64,000 nt of DNA from CAISCU01 sp943361925 (lineage in GTDB: Bacteria > Bacteroidota > Bacteroidia > UKL13-3), in contig CALRIT020000015.1 of the NCBI GenBank assembly GCA_943361925.1, positions 1-64,000 on the forward strand. Direction: 5' to 3'. Below are positions 42,349 through 52,887 of this stretch, piece after piece. Both the position numbers and the translations under genes were made by a program. Numbering within the stretch: position 1 is the first letter of the stretch; each line of letters begins with the position of its first letter. Below the pieces are notes generated by a model that saw only the letters and a list, made by a program, of their open reading frames with translations, was not told where the DNA came from and ran no database searches.

Positions 42349-44823
42349 ATGAAATATAAAGCATCGAAAATAGCAGAAATTTGTGGTGGAAGTTTTATTT
42401 CATCCAATGGTTTTAATCCGGAAATTGATCATTTATTGATTGATTCCAGAAAAATCATTTCGTCGGAAAGTGCTTTATTTATTGCCATCTCAGGAGAACG
42501 ACATAAAGGAATTGATTTTATTCCGGATGTCTATCATTCCGGAATCAGGTGTTTCTTTTTAAACAAAAGTGAATGGAAACAAGAATTCATAAATAAGTTT
42601 ACTAATGCCTGTTTCATATTGGTAGAAAATACTCTACTAAGTTTTCAATCGCTAGCCAAGTATCACAGAAAATCTTTTCATATTCCAATTATTGCAATAA
42701 CCGGCAGTAATGGAAAAACAATTGTCAAAGAATGGCTTCATCATTTACTTCATGAAGATTATTTTGTGGTTAGAAATCCTAAAAGTTATAATTCACAAGT
42801 TGGTGTTCCGCTTTCATTGTGGTTGCTTCAAGAAGAACATCAAATTGGAATTTTTGAAGCAGGAATTTCTCAGGTAAATGAAATGGATAAACTTGAAGAA
42901 ATGATTCAGCCTGAAATTGGAATTTTTTCATTTTTAGGTGAAGCACATCAACAAGGTTTTAAAAATAAGGAAGAAAAGCTTAATGAAAAGCTAAAATTAT
43001 TTAAATCATCTAAGAAAATAATCATTGGAATAGATCAGGAAATTGTATCAAAACACATTGAAAATTCAGACAATCGAAAACAATATTTTACTTGGTCATT
43101 AGAAAATAATTTTGCCGATTTACACTTTAAATGTGAGAAGAATAGCAATTTTAGTTCTATCGCTTGTTTAGAAAATCAATTCAATATACAAATACCTTTT
43201 ACAGATGATGCATCAATCTGGAATGCTTGTTCATGTTTGGCTTTTCTGATTTACTATGATAAAATTAATCAGGAGAACCTATCTATTCTTCAAAATAGAT
43301 TTCTGAGTTTACCTGTGTTGGATATGCGCCTTCAACTTAAAGAAGGTAACAACAATTGCATCATAATTAATGATAGTTATAGTGCCGATTTGGATTCATT
43401 GAAAATTGCACTTGATTTTCTTCAACAAAACAAAGGAGAATTAAAAAGTACAGTCATCCTTTCTGATATTTATGAAAGTGGTATTCAAAGCGATTTACTT
43501 TATAAAAAAGTAGCTTTTTTGTTAAAGGAAAAACAGATTGAAAACCTAATAGCAATAGGACCTAACATCGCAGCTTTTCATCATATTTTACCTGCAAACA
43601 CCACCTTTTTTCCTGATACAAATTCATTTATCAAGCAAAGTCATGCTGCCGATTTTCAACAACAAATAATTTTAATAAAAGGAGCACGAAAATTTGAGTT
43701 TGAAAAAATCAGTAAATGGTTCGAAAAAAAGGTACACCAAACCATTTTTGAAATCAACCTGAATGCGTTGGTTCAAAACCTGAATACTTACAAAAGTGTA
43801 CTTAAACCCGGAGTCAAAACTATGGCAATGGTAAAGGCCTTTAGTTATGGAGCAGGAAGTTTTGAAATTGCCCGAATGCTTGAATTTAATAGGGTTGATT
43901 ATTTAACAGTTGCTTATGCCGATGAAGGAACAACTTTAAGAAAAGCAGGAATCAAAACTCCAATTATGGTGATGAATCCTGAACCTGCAAGTTTTGATGC
44001 CATTTTAAAATACAATTTAGAACCTGAGATTTACCAATTTAATATCTTAAGAAGTTTAATTCAAAACTCAAATGGAGTTGAATGTGGCATTCATTTGGAA
44101 TTTGATACAGGTATGAAACGACTGGGTTTTAATGAATCTGAAATTCCTGAATTGATTAAACTATTAAAAGAATATCCTCATTTAAGAATAAAATCTGTTT
44201 TTACCCATTTAGCTGCCAGTGAAGCCGCCGAGCACGATGGATTTACTCAAACTCAAATCCAAAGATTTAGTAATATTTCAAATCAAATATGTGATGCTTT
44301 TGATTATCCAATCATCCGTCATTGTTTAAACAGCGGCGGAATTGTTCGTTTTCAAGAAGCACAATTTGATATGGTTAGGTTAGGAATTGGCCTTTATGGG
44401 ATTGATCCAGCTGAGGAAATTCAAAACAAACTACAAATAATTGGAACTTTAAAAACTGTCATTTCTCAAATTAGAGATTTAGATATTGGTGAAAGTGTTG
44501 GATATGGAAGAAAAGGAAAAGTAGAAGTCCCAACTAAAATTGCCATTGTTGCTATTGGTTATGCTGATGGATTAAATCGTTTATTGAGTAATGGCAATGG
44601 TTATATGCTAATCAATGGAAAAGAAGCTCCAATTATTGGAAATATTTGCATGGATATGACGATGCTTAATATCAACAATATCGATTGTAAGGAAGGTGAT
44701 GAGGTTATAGTATTTGGAGAAAAACCGAATTTATTGGAAATATCAAATGCCATTCAAAGTATACCTTATGAAATCCTAACCGGTATTTCACAAAGGGTAA
44801 AAAGGGTTTACTTTTTTGAATAA
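42349..44823 (+). CDS. Bifunctional MurF ligase/alanine racemase
   Basis: Fusion of UDP-MurNAc-tripeptide:D-Ala-D-Ala ligase (MurF) and alanine racemase (Alr), two steps of peptidoglycan precursor synthesis. MurF (1-460): ATP site AITGSNGKTIVKEW (GSNGKT 119-124), NPKSYNSQVGVPLSLW, IINDSYSADLDS. Alr (465-824): TMAMVKAFSYGAGSFE with the PLP-lysine K496, RHCLNSGGIVRF, SVGYGRKGK with the second catalytic Tyr, and NICMDMTM. The fusion is usual in Bacteroidota. The end overlaps the converging methyltransferase gene by 16 bp. Confidence 0.95.
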   Translation: MKYKASKIAEICGGSFISSNGFNPEIDHLLIDSRKIISSESALFIAISGERHKGIDFIPDVYHSGIRCFFLNKSEWKQEFINKFTNACFILVENTLLSFQSLAKYHRKSFHIPIIAITGSNGKTIVKEWLHHLLHEDYFVVRNPKSYNSQVGVPLSLWLLQEEHQIGIFEAGISQVNEMDKLEEMIQPEIGIFSFLGEAHQQGFKNKEEKLNEKLKLFKSSKKIIIGIDQEIVSKHIENSDNRKQYFTWSLENNFADLHFKCEKNSNFSSIACLENQFNIQIPFTDDASIWNACSCLAFLIYYDKINQENLSILQNRFLSLPVLDMRLQLKEGNNNCIIINDSYSADLDSLKIALDFLQQNKGELKSTVILSDIYESGIQSDLLYKKVAFLLKEKQIENLIAIGPNIAAFHHILPANTTFFPDTNSFIKQSHAADFQQQIILIKGARKFEFEKISKWFEKKVHQTIFEINLNALVQNLNTYKSVLKPGVKTMAMVKAFSYGAGSFEIARMLEFNRVDYLTVAYADEGTTLRKAGIKTPIMVMNPEPASFDAILKYNLEPEIYQFNILRSLIQNSNGVECGIHLEFDTGMKRLGFNESEIPELIKLLKEYPHLRIKSVFTHLAASEAAEHDGFTQTQIQRFSNISNQICDAFDYPIIRHCLNSGGIVRFQEAQFDMVRLGIGLYGIDPAEEIQNKLQIIGTLKTVISQIRDLDIGESVGYGRKGKVEVPTKIAIVAIGYADGLNRLLSNGNGYMLINGKEAPIIGNICMDMTMLNINNIDCKEGDEVIVFGEKPNLLEISNAIQSIPYEILTGISQRVKRVYFFE

Positions 44824-45485
44824 ACTATTAAATCAAATCGGTACCAGGAATAAGGTTGCCAAGTTTCCTGTTTTTGAATTTCAGATGTTAAATTATTATC
44901 AGCACATAGTTTAACTAAATCTGATTTTCGCCAAAACCTACCCATATTGTTTTTCCCTTTTAATTTCGACCAAATAGCAAAAAATCTTTTAGGAAAAGTA
45001 TCATAAAACTTCCATTTAAAATCATAATCCGGAATATCACCCAAAAGCAAAATTCCACCTGGTTTTAAATGCAACTTTAATGATTCAATTACTTTTGATG
45101 CTTGTTCATCAGATTCAAAATATTGAAAAGAAAAATAAAGGACAATTTTGTCGAATTGCTGATTTAATTTAAAGCTGGTGGCATCTTCACAAATCCATGT
45201 TATATTGGAGGACCCAGCGCTTTTAGCATTGTTTATAAGCACTTCTGAAAAATCAATAGCTGTTACCTGTTTACATTTTGAGGCTAATTTTCTTGTTAAA
45301 ATTCCATTTCCACAACACACATCCAATAAAACATCATTTTGATTTAATTGAATCTGAGTTGCGATTTTGTGTGCAATTTTATCCATTAATTCATCAGGAT
45401 GTAAATTGCCGGAAATAAGCCTGCCAACTTGTACTTTGGGGTCATTTTCCCGGGCTTGGTTATTCCAAAATTCCTTCCAGTTCAT
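44808..45485 (-). CDS. Class I SAM-dependent methyltransferase
   Basis: 225 residues with a Rossmann methyltransferase core: motif I VLLDVCCGNGILTRKLA, acidic residue after strand 2 in VTAIDFSEVLI, motif II-like WICEDATSF, and LKPGGILLLGDIPDYDFKW. The substrate is unknown; small-molecule or lipid methylation is possible. Its start codon shares one base with the rlmH stop (TAATG), so translation is coupled to rlmH. Confidence 0.85.
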   Translation of the reverse strand: MNWKEFWNNQARENDPKVQVGRLISGNLHPDELMDKIAHKIATQIQLNQNDVLLDVCCGNGILTRKLASKCKQVTAIDFSEVLINNAKSAGSSNITWICEDATSFKLNQQFDKIVLYFSFQYFESDEQASKVIESLKLHLKPGGILLLGDIPDYDFKWKFYDTFPKRFFAIWSKLKGKNNMGRFWRKSDLVKLCADNNLTSEIQKQETWQPYSWYRFDLIVYSKK

Positions 45486-45955
45486 TAAGCGTGATGATAA
45501 GGTTCGCCTTTTATAATAGTATAGGCACGATATAATTGTTCAGCAAATATCAGTTTTACTAATTGATGAGAAAATGTCATTTTAGATATACTAATTTTAG
45601 CATTTGCTCTTTCATAAATGCTTTGGTCAAATCCATAAGCACCACCTATTAAAAAGGTTAATTGGTTGGTTTGAATTGACAGCTTTTCTATATACTTAGA
45701 AAACGAAATTGAATCAAACTCTTTACCACCTTCATCAAGTAAAACCAAAAAATCTCCAGCTTTTATATGTTTCATTTGTAAAGCCGCTTCTGCTTTCATA
45801 ATTAATTCAGGTTGTGAAGACTTTTCTTTATTACTAATTTGAATTTCCTGGTAACTGAAAGATGTATAAAACTTGAGTCTTTTGAAGTACTCATCAAAAC
45901 CTTCATTTACAAAGCTAAAATGTGATTTTCCAGTTTGAATTAGTTGAATTTTCAT
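45485..45955 (-). CDS. rlmH: 23S rRNA (pseudouridine-1915-N3)-methyltransferase RlmH
   Basis: Methylates pseudouridine 1915 in helix 69 of 23S rRNA on assembled ribosomes. 156 residues, SPOUT fold. Signature parts are LLDEGGKEFDSISFSKYIE, TFLIGGAYGFDQSIYERA (SAM-binding knot) and the C-terminal MTFSHQLVKLIFAEQLYRAY and IKGEPYHHA. Leads a two-gene operon with the methyltransferase downstream. Confidence 0.95.
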   Translation of the reverse strand: MKIQLIQTGKSHFSFVNEGFDEYFKRLKFYTSFSYQEIQISNKEKSSQPELIMKAEAALQMKHIKAGDFLVLLDEGGKEFDSISFSKYIEKLSIQTNQLTFLIGGAYGFDQSIYERANAKISISKMTFSHQLVKLIFAEQLYRAYTIIKGEPYHHA

Positions 45956-46355
45956 AGTTAGAATTTCGAACTTAAGGAAAATTCATGATTTGTTGAAAGC
46001 TAAAGAGGATTTATACTCATTTTGACTACTAAATTGATTTTCATCAAAACCCAAAAAAACAACTGATTTTTAGGGACTTAAAGTAGATTTCAGTTCAGAT
46101 TTAAATTCCTTTATCGCTCAAACTAAATTAAACTATCCTTCGAATTGATTTCTTTCTTTATCGAAATCCAATCAAACTAAAGTAAAACCAAGGTGTTTAA
46201 AGGGAATTTGATATAATTTTTATATCAATAATTTTCCAATATTATCAAGCCAATCAAGTTAAACATTTTAGAAACAAAATCCCTAATAATTAATAATTTA
46301 TTTTTGAAATCAAACCTTTATAATTGCAAGGATAATGAATGGTGAACACCCTTGT
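45956..46355. other. AT-rich intergenic region
   Basis: About 400 bp between rlmH and the TPR-protein gene. The only structured element is a perfect AT-rich hairpin, TTGATATAA/TTATATCAA, at 46208-46228, which could be an operator-like site. No open frame or RNA gene recognised. Confidence 0.4.
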
Positions 46356-48062
46356 ATGTTTATAAAATTAAACTTCTTTTTAATATTGAAAAAACTGAGG
46401 TTTAGGACAATTGCTGTTCTTTTCATTGTATTACCATTCTTGGTGAGTTCACAAAACAAACAATTAGACAGCCTAAAGCAACTTACTCTGAAATTAAGTA
46501 AAGAACCAGGTTTTAAAACGGATAGTGTTTACTTAAAAAGCATAAATGATATAATTGCAATTTTCTTAACAAATCATCCGGATTCAGCATTAGAATTGGC
46601 TAAAACCAACGAGAAAATGGCTCATAATGCAAATTTGGGTTTAATTGAAGCGGAAGCAATCAGGCACCAGGGTTTTGCTCTAGTAACATTGGGGAATTAC
46701 TCGGAAGCAATGGTTTTATTTAATAAGTCATTAGCCATATTTACTCAATTAAAAAACGAAAAAGGTCAGGCCAAGATTTACAACAATATGGCTGTAGTTT
46801 ATAAAAATTTTGGTGATTATCCCAAAGCTCTGGAATTTCATTATAAATCACTTGAAATAAAGCAAAAACTTAAAGATAAAAGAGGGATTGCTGTAAGCTT
46901 AGGTAACATTGCTATTTTATACAAAAATCAAAAGCGCTTCAAAGAATCATTGATTGAACAATTAAAAGCTTATCAACTTTTTAAAGAAATCAATGATAAA
47001 AATGGAATAAGCACTGCAGCCGGAAATTTAGCAACCAACTATTCCTATTTTAAAAACTATTCAAAGGCATTGTATTACCATGAAGAGGCTTTAAAAATTG
47101 CAGAAGAAAACGATGATCATGCAGGAATTGCACATAACCTGGATAATATTTCAGTAGTTAAGTTCAATCAAAATAAAATTCAAGAAGCCATATCTCTTCA
47201 AAATCAATCTTTAGCAATTAGAGAAGAAAACAAAGATTTATACGGAATTGCACGTAGTTATATCTCATTAGGGGATTTTTATCAGGCTCTCGGAAATAAG
47301 GATAAAGCATTTAACTATTATGGAAAAGGCTTAGCTATTTCTGAGAAAATTGGAAGAAGAGATCTTTCATCTGCATTTCATCAGGAAATGTATAAAGCTC
47401 ATAAAGAATATGGAAATCTTGCAAAAGCTATTTACCATTTAGAACAGCATAACAATATTGAAGATAGTTTATTTAATGATGAGGTTGAAAATAAAACTTT
47501 AGAATTAATGACAAAACACGAGTTCGAACAAAAAGCTCTTCAACTCAAAGAAGAAAAAGAAAAAGAACGACTCACATTTATAACTAAATCTGAAAATCAG
47601 AGATACATCATCATTATAATTTCACTCTTTCTTGTGTTTCTTTTAGCTTTTATCATTTCACTTCAATTAAGCAAAATGAAGGTTCAGTTAAGTTATAAAA
47701 AACTAGAGGATGCGAATGAAGAAATTAAACAAAAAACAGAAGCATTACACCAAAGTTTAATTGAACTTTCGAAGCAAAAAAATGAAATCAATGACCTTAA
47801 TTTTAGCTTACAGGAAAAAGTAAAAGAACGTACAAAAAATCTAGAATCAGCCTATAAACAATTACGTGATTTCTCTTATGCAAACAGCCATCATTTGCGG
47901 AAACCGGTTGCTAATTTATTAGGACTTTGTGATGCTATATCCAAGAACAATCCGGATGACCCGGAGAACAAAGAGATAATTAATATGATGTTGGATAGTG
48001 CCATAGAACTTGATACAATTATTCACGAATTAAATAAACTTGACATCCAAGATAACTTATAA
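46356..48062 (+). CDS. TPR sensor-like protein with a histidine-kinase phosphoacceptor helix but no ATPase domain
   Basis: 568 residues from the ATG at 46356; this gives a plausible signal peptide ending FLVSSQ. Residues ~60-380 hold seven or more TPRs of the NMAVVYKNFGDYPKALEFHY type. A membrane helix (IIIIISLFLVFLLAFIISL) and a coiled coil follow. Near the C-terminus the segment FSYANSHHLRKPVANLLGL resembles an H-box with the phosphoacceptor His in SHHLRKP. The protein ends ~45 residues later, with no N, G1 or G2 ATP-binding box. It may act as a signalling partner phosphorylated by another kinase; that is inference. Confidence 0.8.
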   Translation: MFIKLNFFLILKKLRFRTIAVLFIVLPFLVSSQNKQLDSLKQLTLKLSKEPGFKTDSVYLKSINDIIAIFLTNHPDSALELAKTNEKMAHNANLGLIEAEAIRHQGFALVTLGNYSEAMVLFNKSLAIFTQLKNEKGQAKIYNNMAVVYKNFGDYPKALEFHYKSLEIKQKLKDKRGIAVSLGNIAILYKNQKRFKESLIEQLKAYQLFKEINDKNGISTAAGNLATNYSYFKNYSKALYYHEEALKIAEENDDHAGIAHNLDNISVVKFNQNKIQEAISLQNQSLAIREENKDLYGIARSYISLGDFYQALGNKDKAFNYYGKGLAISEKIGRRDLSSAFHQEMYKAHKEYGNLAKAIYHLEQHNNIEDSLFNDEVENKTLELMTKHEFEQKALQLKEEKEKERLTFITKSENQRYIIIIISLFLVFLLAFIISLQLSKMKVQLSYKKLEDANEEIKQKTEALHQSLIELSKQKNEINDLNFSLQEKVKERTKNLESAYKQLRDFSYANSHHLRKPVANLLGLCDAISKNNPDDPENKEIINMMLDSAIELDTIIHELNKLDIQDNL

Positions 48063-48064
48063 AA

Positions 48065-48098
48065 AAACGGTCTCACTATTAAAATAATGAGACCGTTT
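48065..48098. terminator. Bidirectional terminator
   Basis: AAACGGTCTCA / TGAGACCGTTT, a perfect 11-bp stem with a 12-nt loop between the converging TPR gene and clpC. Confidence 0.85.
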
Positions 48099-48119
48099 GT
48101 ATTTGAAATCAGATATTTT

Positions 48120-50675
48120 CTATTCAGTTTTATCTGTACTTGCTGATGTATCTTTTTTCTTACGAGTAGCTTTCTTACCTGCAATCGAAATTTTCAATTC
48201 ATTTGGATTGGCTTCCTTATCAAAATCAACTTCCAAAGTATCACCCTCACCCATTTCCATTTTCAATAGTTCTTCTGCCAATGGATCTTCAACAAACTTT
48301 TGAATTGTTCTGGCAAGTGGACGAGCTCCCAAATCCGGATCAAAGCCTTTTTCAGCTAAAAACGTTTTGGCTTCATCACTTACTTTTACTTTAAATCCTA
48401 ACTCTTCAATACGTTTATAAAGTTTAATTAGATTCAAATCAAGAATTTTGGTAATTGATTCTTTTTCCAAAGAACTAAATACAATTACGTCATCAATTCT
48501 ATTTAAGAATTCAGGAGAGAAAAATCTCTTTAAAGCATTTTCGATGACAATTTTCGAGTTCTTTTCAAAATCAGCATTTTTACCCGGAGTTGAAAATCCT
48601 ACTCCTGAACCAAAATCCTTCAATTGACGTGAACCTAAATTAGAAGTCATAATGATGATTGTATTTCTAAAATCAACTTTACGACCTAAACTATCTGTGA
48701 TAAATCCTTCATCCAAAACCTGAAGTAGAATATTAAACACATCAGGATGAGCTTTTTCTATTTCATCAAGCAAAAGAACAGCGTAAGGTTTCCTTCTGAT
48801 TTTTTCAGTTAACTGTCCACCTTCTTCATAACCAACATATCCCGGAGGGGCACCAACCAATCTTGTTACAGCGAATTTCTCCATGTATTCACTCATATCT
48901 ATTCTAATCATAGCTTCATCGCTATCGAATAAATACCTTGCTAATACTTTGGCCATTTCAGTTTTACCAACACCTGTAGGACCTAAGAAAACAAAAGAAC
49001 CAATTGGTTTATTCGGATTTTTTAATCCTGCTCTTGTTCTTTGAATTGCTTTCGTTAATTTTTTGATGGCTTCATCCTGACCAATAACTTTACCCTGCAA
49101 TTCAGAACCCATGTTAAGTAAACGCTGGCCTTCGCTTTGTGCAATACGTTTAACAGGAATTCCTGTCATCATTGCAATTACATCAGCAACATCGTTTTCG
49201 GTTACTGCATAACGCTGAGTTTTGGTTTCTTCATCCCATTTAGCTTTTTCAATCTCTAATTGTTCAAGCAAATGTTTTTCCTTATCTCTTAGTTTAGCAG
49301 CTTCTTCGTATTTCTGACTCTTAACAACCTTGTTTTTTTCAACTTTGATTTCTTCAATCTGTTTTTCTAATTCAAGAATGTTAACCGGAACATGAATATT
49401 ACTTAAATGAACGCGTGCACCTGATTCATCCAAAACGTCAATTGCTTTATCTGGCAAATGACGATCGGTTAAATAACGTGAACTCATTTTTACACAAGCA
49501 ACAATTGCCTCAGGATCGTAGTTTACACTATGATGAGCTTCATACTTATCTTTGATATTATTTAAAATCTCAACACTTTCATCAGCAGTTGCAGGTTCAA
49601 CCATTACCATTTGGAAACGACGCTCAAGTGCACCATCTTTTTCAATATACTGACGGTATTCATTTAAAGTTGTAGCACCAATACATTGTATTTCACCTCT
49701 AGCTAAAGCAGGTTTAAACATATTAGAAGCATCTAAAGAACCTGAAGCTCCACCAGCACCAACAAGGGTGTGAATTTCATCAATGAACAAAATAACATCC
49801 GGAGATTTTTCCAGTTCATTCATTACCGCTTTCATTCTTTCTTCGAATTGACCACGGTATTTTGTACCGGCAACTAAACTTGCTAAGTCGAGCATCACAA
49901 TTCGTTTTCCGAATAAAACTCTAGATACTTTCTTTTGAATAATTCTTAGAGCTAAACCTTCAGCAATAGCTGTTTTACCAACACCAGGTTCTCCAATTAA
50001 AATTGGGTTGTTTTTCTTTCTTCTTGATAGAATTTGAGAAACACGTTCAATTTCTTTTTCACGACCAACTATAGGGTCTAATTTACCCTCTTCGCCGGCT
50101 TTGGTTAAATCTCTTCCAAAATTATCTAAAACCGGAGTTTTAGATTTTATATCTCCTTTTCTTGGAGTTTCGGTTCTGCGTTCTTCAGGCGCTTGACCAA
50201 AAAATTCTTCGTCTTCTGCAGGCATTTCGTTTTTTACCTCTGAAATATTGTTTTCGATGGCAGCCTTAAAAATGTCATAAGTTATGCCGTATTGACTTAA
50301 AATCTGTGATGCTAGGTTATCCTCATCACGCAAAATTGACAGCAACAAATGTTCGGTGCCAATGATATCAGTTTTAAAAATTTTCGCTTCGAGATAAGTA
50401 ATTTTCAAAACTTTCTCTGCTTGTTTAGTCAAAGGGATATTAACAAAATTTGTATTGTTAGTAGCTGAACCTCTGATATTATCCTCGATTGTCTTTTTCA
50501 GTCGTAGCGGGTCTATGTCTAAGGCCTTAAGAGTTTTTAGCGCCTTACCATCTCCTTCTCGGATTAAGCCGAGCAGCAAATGTTCGGTGCCAATATAATC
50601 ATGCCCCAGACGAATAGCCTCTTCTCTGCTGTAAGAGATCACATCTTTCACACGTGGTGAGAATTTTGCCTCCAT
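48120..50675 (-). CDS. clpC: ClpC-type AAA+ chaperone of the Clp protease
   Basis: 851 residues. Two N-terminal Clp repeats contain RLGHDYIGTEHLLLGLIRE and IIGTEHLLLSILRDEDN. AAA1 has Walker A GEPGVGKT (228-235) and Walker B LFIDE (296-300). A coiled middle segment has a UVR-like motif (QKYEEAAKLRDKEK). AAA2 has Walker A GPTGVGKT (565-572), followed by DMSEYMEKFAVTRLVGAPPG. A basic tail ends the protein. It unfolds substrates for ClpP. Neither mcsA/B nor ctsR is adjacent. It starts 237 bp from the POT transporter gene, in the same orientation. Confidence 0.95.
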   Translation of the reverse strand: MEAKFSPRVKDVISYSREEAIRLGHDYIGTEHLLLGLIREGDGKALKTLKALDIDPLRLKKTIEDNIRGSATNNTNFVNIPLTKQAEKVLKITYLEAKIFKTDIIGTEHLLLSILRDEDNLASQILSQYGITYDIFKAAIENNISEVKNEMPAEDEEFFGQAPEERRTETPRKGDIKSKTPVLDNFGRDLTKAGEEGKLDPIVGREKEIERVSQILSRRKKNNPILIGEPGVGKTAIAEGLALRIIQKKVSRVLFGKRIVMLDLASLVAGTKYRGQFEERMKAVMNELEKSPDVILFIDEIHTLVGAGGASGSLDASNMFKPALARGEIQCIGATTLNEYRQYIEKDGALERRFQMVMVEPATADESVEILNNIKDKYEAHHSVNYDPEAIVACVKMSSRYLTDRHLPDKAIDVLDESGARVHLSNIHVPVNILELEKQIEEIKVEKNKVVKSQKYEEAAKLRDKEKHLLEQLEIEKAKWDEETKTQRYAVTENDVADVIAMMTGIPVKRIAQSEGQRLLNMGSELQGKVIGQDEAIKKLTKAIQRTRAGLKNPNKPIGSFVFLGPTGVGKTEMAKVLARYLFDSDEAMIRIDMSEYMEKFAVTRLVGAPPGYVGYEEGGQLTEKIRRKPYAVLLLDEIEKAHPDVFNILLQVLDEGFITDSLGRKVDFRNTIIIMTSNLGSRQLKDFGSGVGFSTPGKNADFEKNSKIVIENALKRFFSPEFLNRIDDVIVFSSLEKESITKILDLNLIKLYKRIEELGFKVKVSDEAKTFLAEKGFDPDLGARPLARTIQKFVEDPLAEELLKMEMGEGDTLEVDFDKEANPNELKISIAGKKATRKKKDTSASTDKTE

Positions 50676-50912
50676 AATGCTATCTATTTATTAAAGGAAC
50701 TTAAGTATCAAAAAAGGTTCCAAACTTGTTTTTGCAATTTAATAAGTTCTGTCAAATTTTTACACCCGCTTTAACGTGTATATTCACAAATTAAGGTGCA
50801 TTTAACTATAAATGACCAAATTCTTGATAAAAGGTTTTAATTTCTCCTTCCAAATTTTACAATCAAACCTTAAATCAGGATTGTACAATCTTTAAAATGG
50901 TATGAAAACTAT

Positions 50913-52550
50913 TTATTTTAAATGCTCGCTTAAAATCTTGTTTAACCATTTTAACATGGCAAACATTACAATAGCTGCAATACCTAATAAGACAAAATTC
51001 ACCAGGAAAAAGTTGGCTTTGTTTTCATAACCATCCCAAAGGGTAGCAAGTATGCCGGATAATTTATTCCCAATTGAAGTTGCTAAAAACCAACCACCCA
51101 TCATTACTGCGGTAATTCGTTTTGGACTTAATTTCGATACCAGACTTAAGCCCATTGGACTTAAAAACAATTCTCCAACAGTTACAACTCCATAAACTCC
51201 AAACAACCATGCCGGAGATACTTTAACAGAGCCATTGCTTCCAACATAAACTGCTGCAACCATTACCAAAGTTGACAATGCCGAAATAAGTAAACCCCAT
51301 GCAATTTTAGAAGCAGTACTTAAATCTTTGCCTCGTCTTTTATTTAACCAAACAAAAAATCCAACAACAACCGGAGTTAAAACTATTACCCATAATGGAT
51401 TGATACTTTGAAAAAGTTCTGTATTAAATAAGTAAACATTTGTTCCTTCCGGAGGTAAAAGTGATGCATTGGCATTCCTGAAATAAACAGGATAATCCCA
51501 TGTCTTTTGGGTAATGCCTGCTTGTTTTACAACCTGAAACTTATCATCATACAAGGTAACTGAGTCTTTGGCATAATTAGCTTTCTCTGCCAGGTACAAA
51601 CTGCGGGCGCTGGGCTGCACTGTTGTAGGAATTTCTCTGTCAGTATAAAACTGGGCCCATGTTGTAAGTGCTGTTCCATTTTGTTTAAAAACAGCCCAGA
51701 ACATAATTGAAACAGCCATTATACTCAACAATGCCGCCATTGGTTTTTTATCTTCTACAGAAGCTTGAACGTATAAAGTCACATAATAAATAATGATTGG
51801 AATGGTTGCAAAAATGAAAGCATCGGTGCTATCAGAACCAAAAATATTTCCCGGATAATTCCATGCTATCGCCCCTACCCCAATTGCGGGTAAAAAAACA
51901 GAAGCTATAATTCGAGGTAATGACGTATCACCAGGCTGAATTGCTTTCTTGACATCGGCATGGCGGTAATGACGAAGTCCAATTAAAAATGTAGCCAAAC
52001 CAATAAACATTCCGATACCTGCAGTTCCGAATGCATATCCCCAACCAAATCGATTTCGCATATAAGCCGCAAACAAATTACATACGCAAGCTCCAATATT
52101 GATACCCATGTAAAAGATATTAAAGCCTGAATCTTTTTGGTCTTTGTAGGCAGGTTCAGAGTAGAGATTTCCTAATAAAGTTGAAATATTTGGCTTAAAG
52201 AATCCATTACCCAAAATGATTAAAAACAAAGAAGTATAAAAAAAAGATAAACCGGGTAAGGCCAATCCGAGGTAACCCAAACCCATTAATGTACCACCAA
52301 TTAAAATAGAGTTTTTATATCCTAATAAACGATCAGCAAGTAATCCACCTAAAAAAGGAGTTAGGAACACAAAAGCGATAAATGTTCCATAAATATCAGC
52401 GGCCTCTTTTCTATCCATACCCAAACCACCTTTATCAGCAGTTTCTGTGAGGTAAATTGTAAATATCCCAATCATGAGATAATAACCAAATCGTTCCCAC
52501 ATTTCAGTGAAGAACAAAAATCTTAGGCCTGAAGGATGTTTTTGATTCAT
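50913..52550 (-). CDS. Proton-dependent oligopeptide transporter (POT/PTR2 family)
   Basis: 545 residues, about 12-14 transmembrane helices. The POT signature FFTEMWERFGYYLMIGIF has the ExxERFxYY motif for H+ coupling, and FYMGINIGACVCNLFAAY the second signature. GNGFFKPNISTLLGNLY is also typical. A long loop near residues 290-370 holds the extracellular substrate domain. Imports di/tripeptides with H+ across the inner membrane. Confidence 0.9.
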   Translation of the reverse strand: MNQKHPSGLRFLFFTEMWERFGYYLMIGIFTIYLTETADKGGLGMDRKEAADIYGTFIAFVFLTPFLGGLLADRLLGYKNSILIGGTLMGLGYLGLALPGLSFFYTSLFLIILGNGFFKPNISTLLGNLYSEPAYKDQKDSGFNIFYMGINIGACVCNLFAAYMRNRFGWGYAFGTAGIGMFIGLATFLIGLRHYRHADVKKAIQPGDTSLPRIIASVFLPAIGVGAIAWNYPGNIFGSDSTDAFIFATIPIIIYYVTLYVQASVEDKKPMAALLSIMAVSIMFWAVFKQNGTALTTWAQFYTDREIPTTVQPSARSLYLAEKANYAKDSVTLYDDKFQVVKQAGITQKTWDYPVYFRNANASLLPPEGTNVYLFNTELFQSINPLWVIVLTPVVVGFFVWLNKRRGKDLSTASKIAWGLLISALSTLVMVAAVYVGSNGSVKVSPAWLFGVYGVVTVGELFLSPMGLSLVSKLSPKRITAVMMGGWFLATSIGNKLSGILATLWDGYENKANFFLVNFVLLGIAAIVMFAMLKWLNKILSEHLK

Positions 52551-52887
52551 GCTGCAATTAAAGAAGTTTTTTGATATTGCAGGAAGAAAATGAATCCGAT
52601 TAAATAATTAATTAAAAAATTGAATTTTACTTTAAGGATTTTAAGCTATGTATTTTAATGTTCAGATTTGAAATTCCTTAGATTTTCAAAACAATGTACT
52701 TTTTTAATAGTTCTATTATTCTTTGTCTACAAAATTCAATTAGTAAGCTAAACTTCATAACATCCCTAATTTTACTAATTCTAACATTAGCAAATTGCTT
52801 AAGTAATTTTCATAAGATAATATATTAGAACCGCAAATTTTTCCATTTAATCTGCATAGTATTTGAAGTGAAATATCAATGTCGGAT
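52551..52887. other. AT-rich gap with a possible orphan frame
   Basis: 337 bp between the POT transporter and protease genes. The part nearest the protease (52755-52887) stays open in one minus-strand frame that reads on into the protease gene and ends DISLQILCRLNGKICG then YENYLSNLLMLELVKLGML. That frame looks coding-like and may be the lost C-terminus of the protease (see findings). Otherwise no gene, hairpin or RNA was seen. Confidence 0.35.

Noticed and set aside
46201..46230. Hairpin TTGATATAA/TTATATCAA as a terminator of rlmH
   Set aside because: It is 250 bp from rlmH, on the wrong side of its start, and wholly A/T, without a T-run context on the proper strand.
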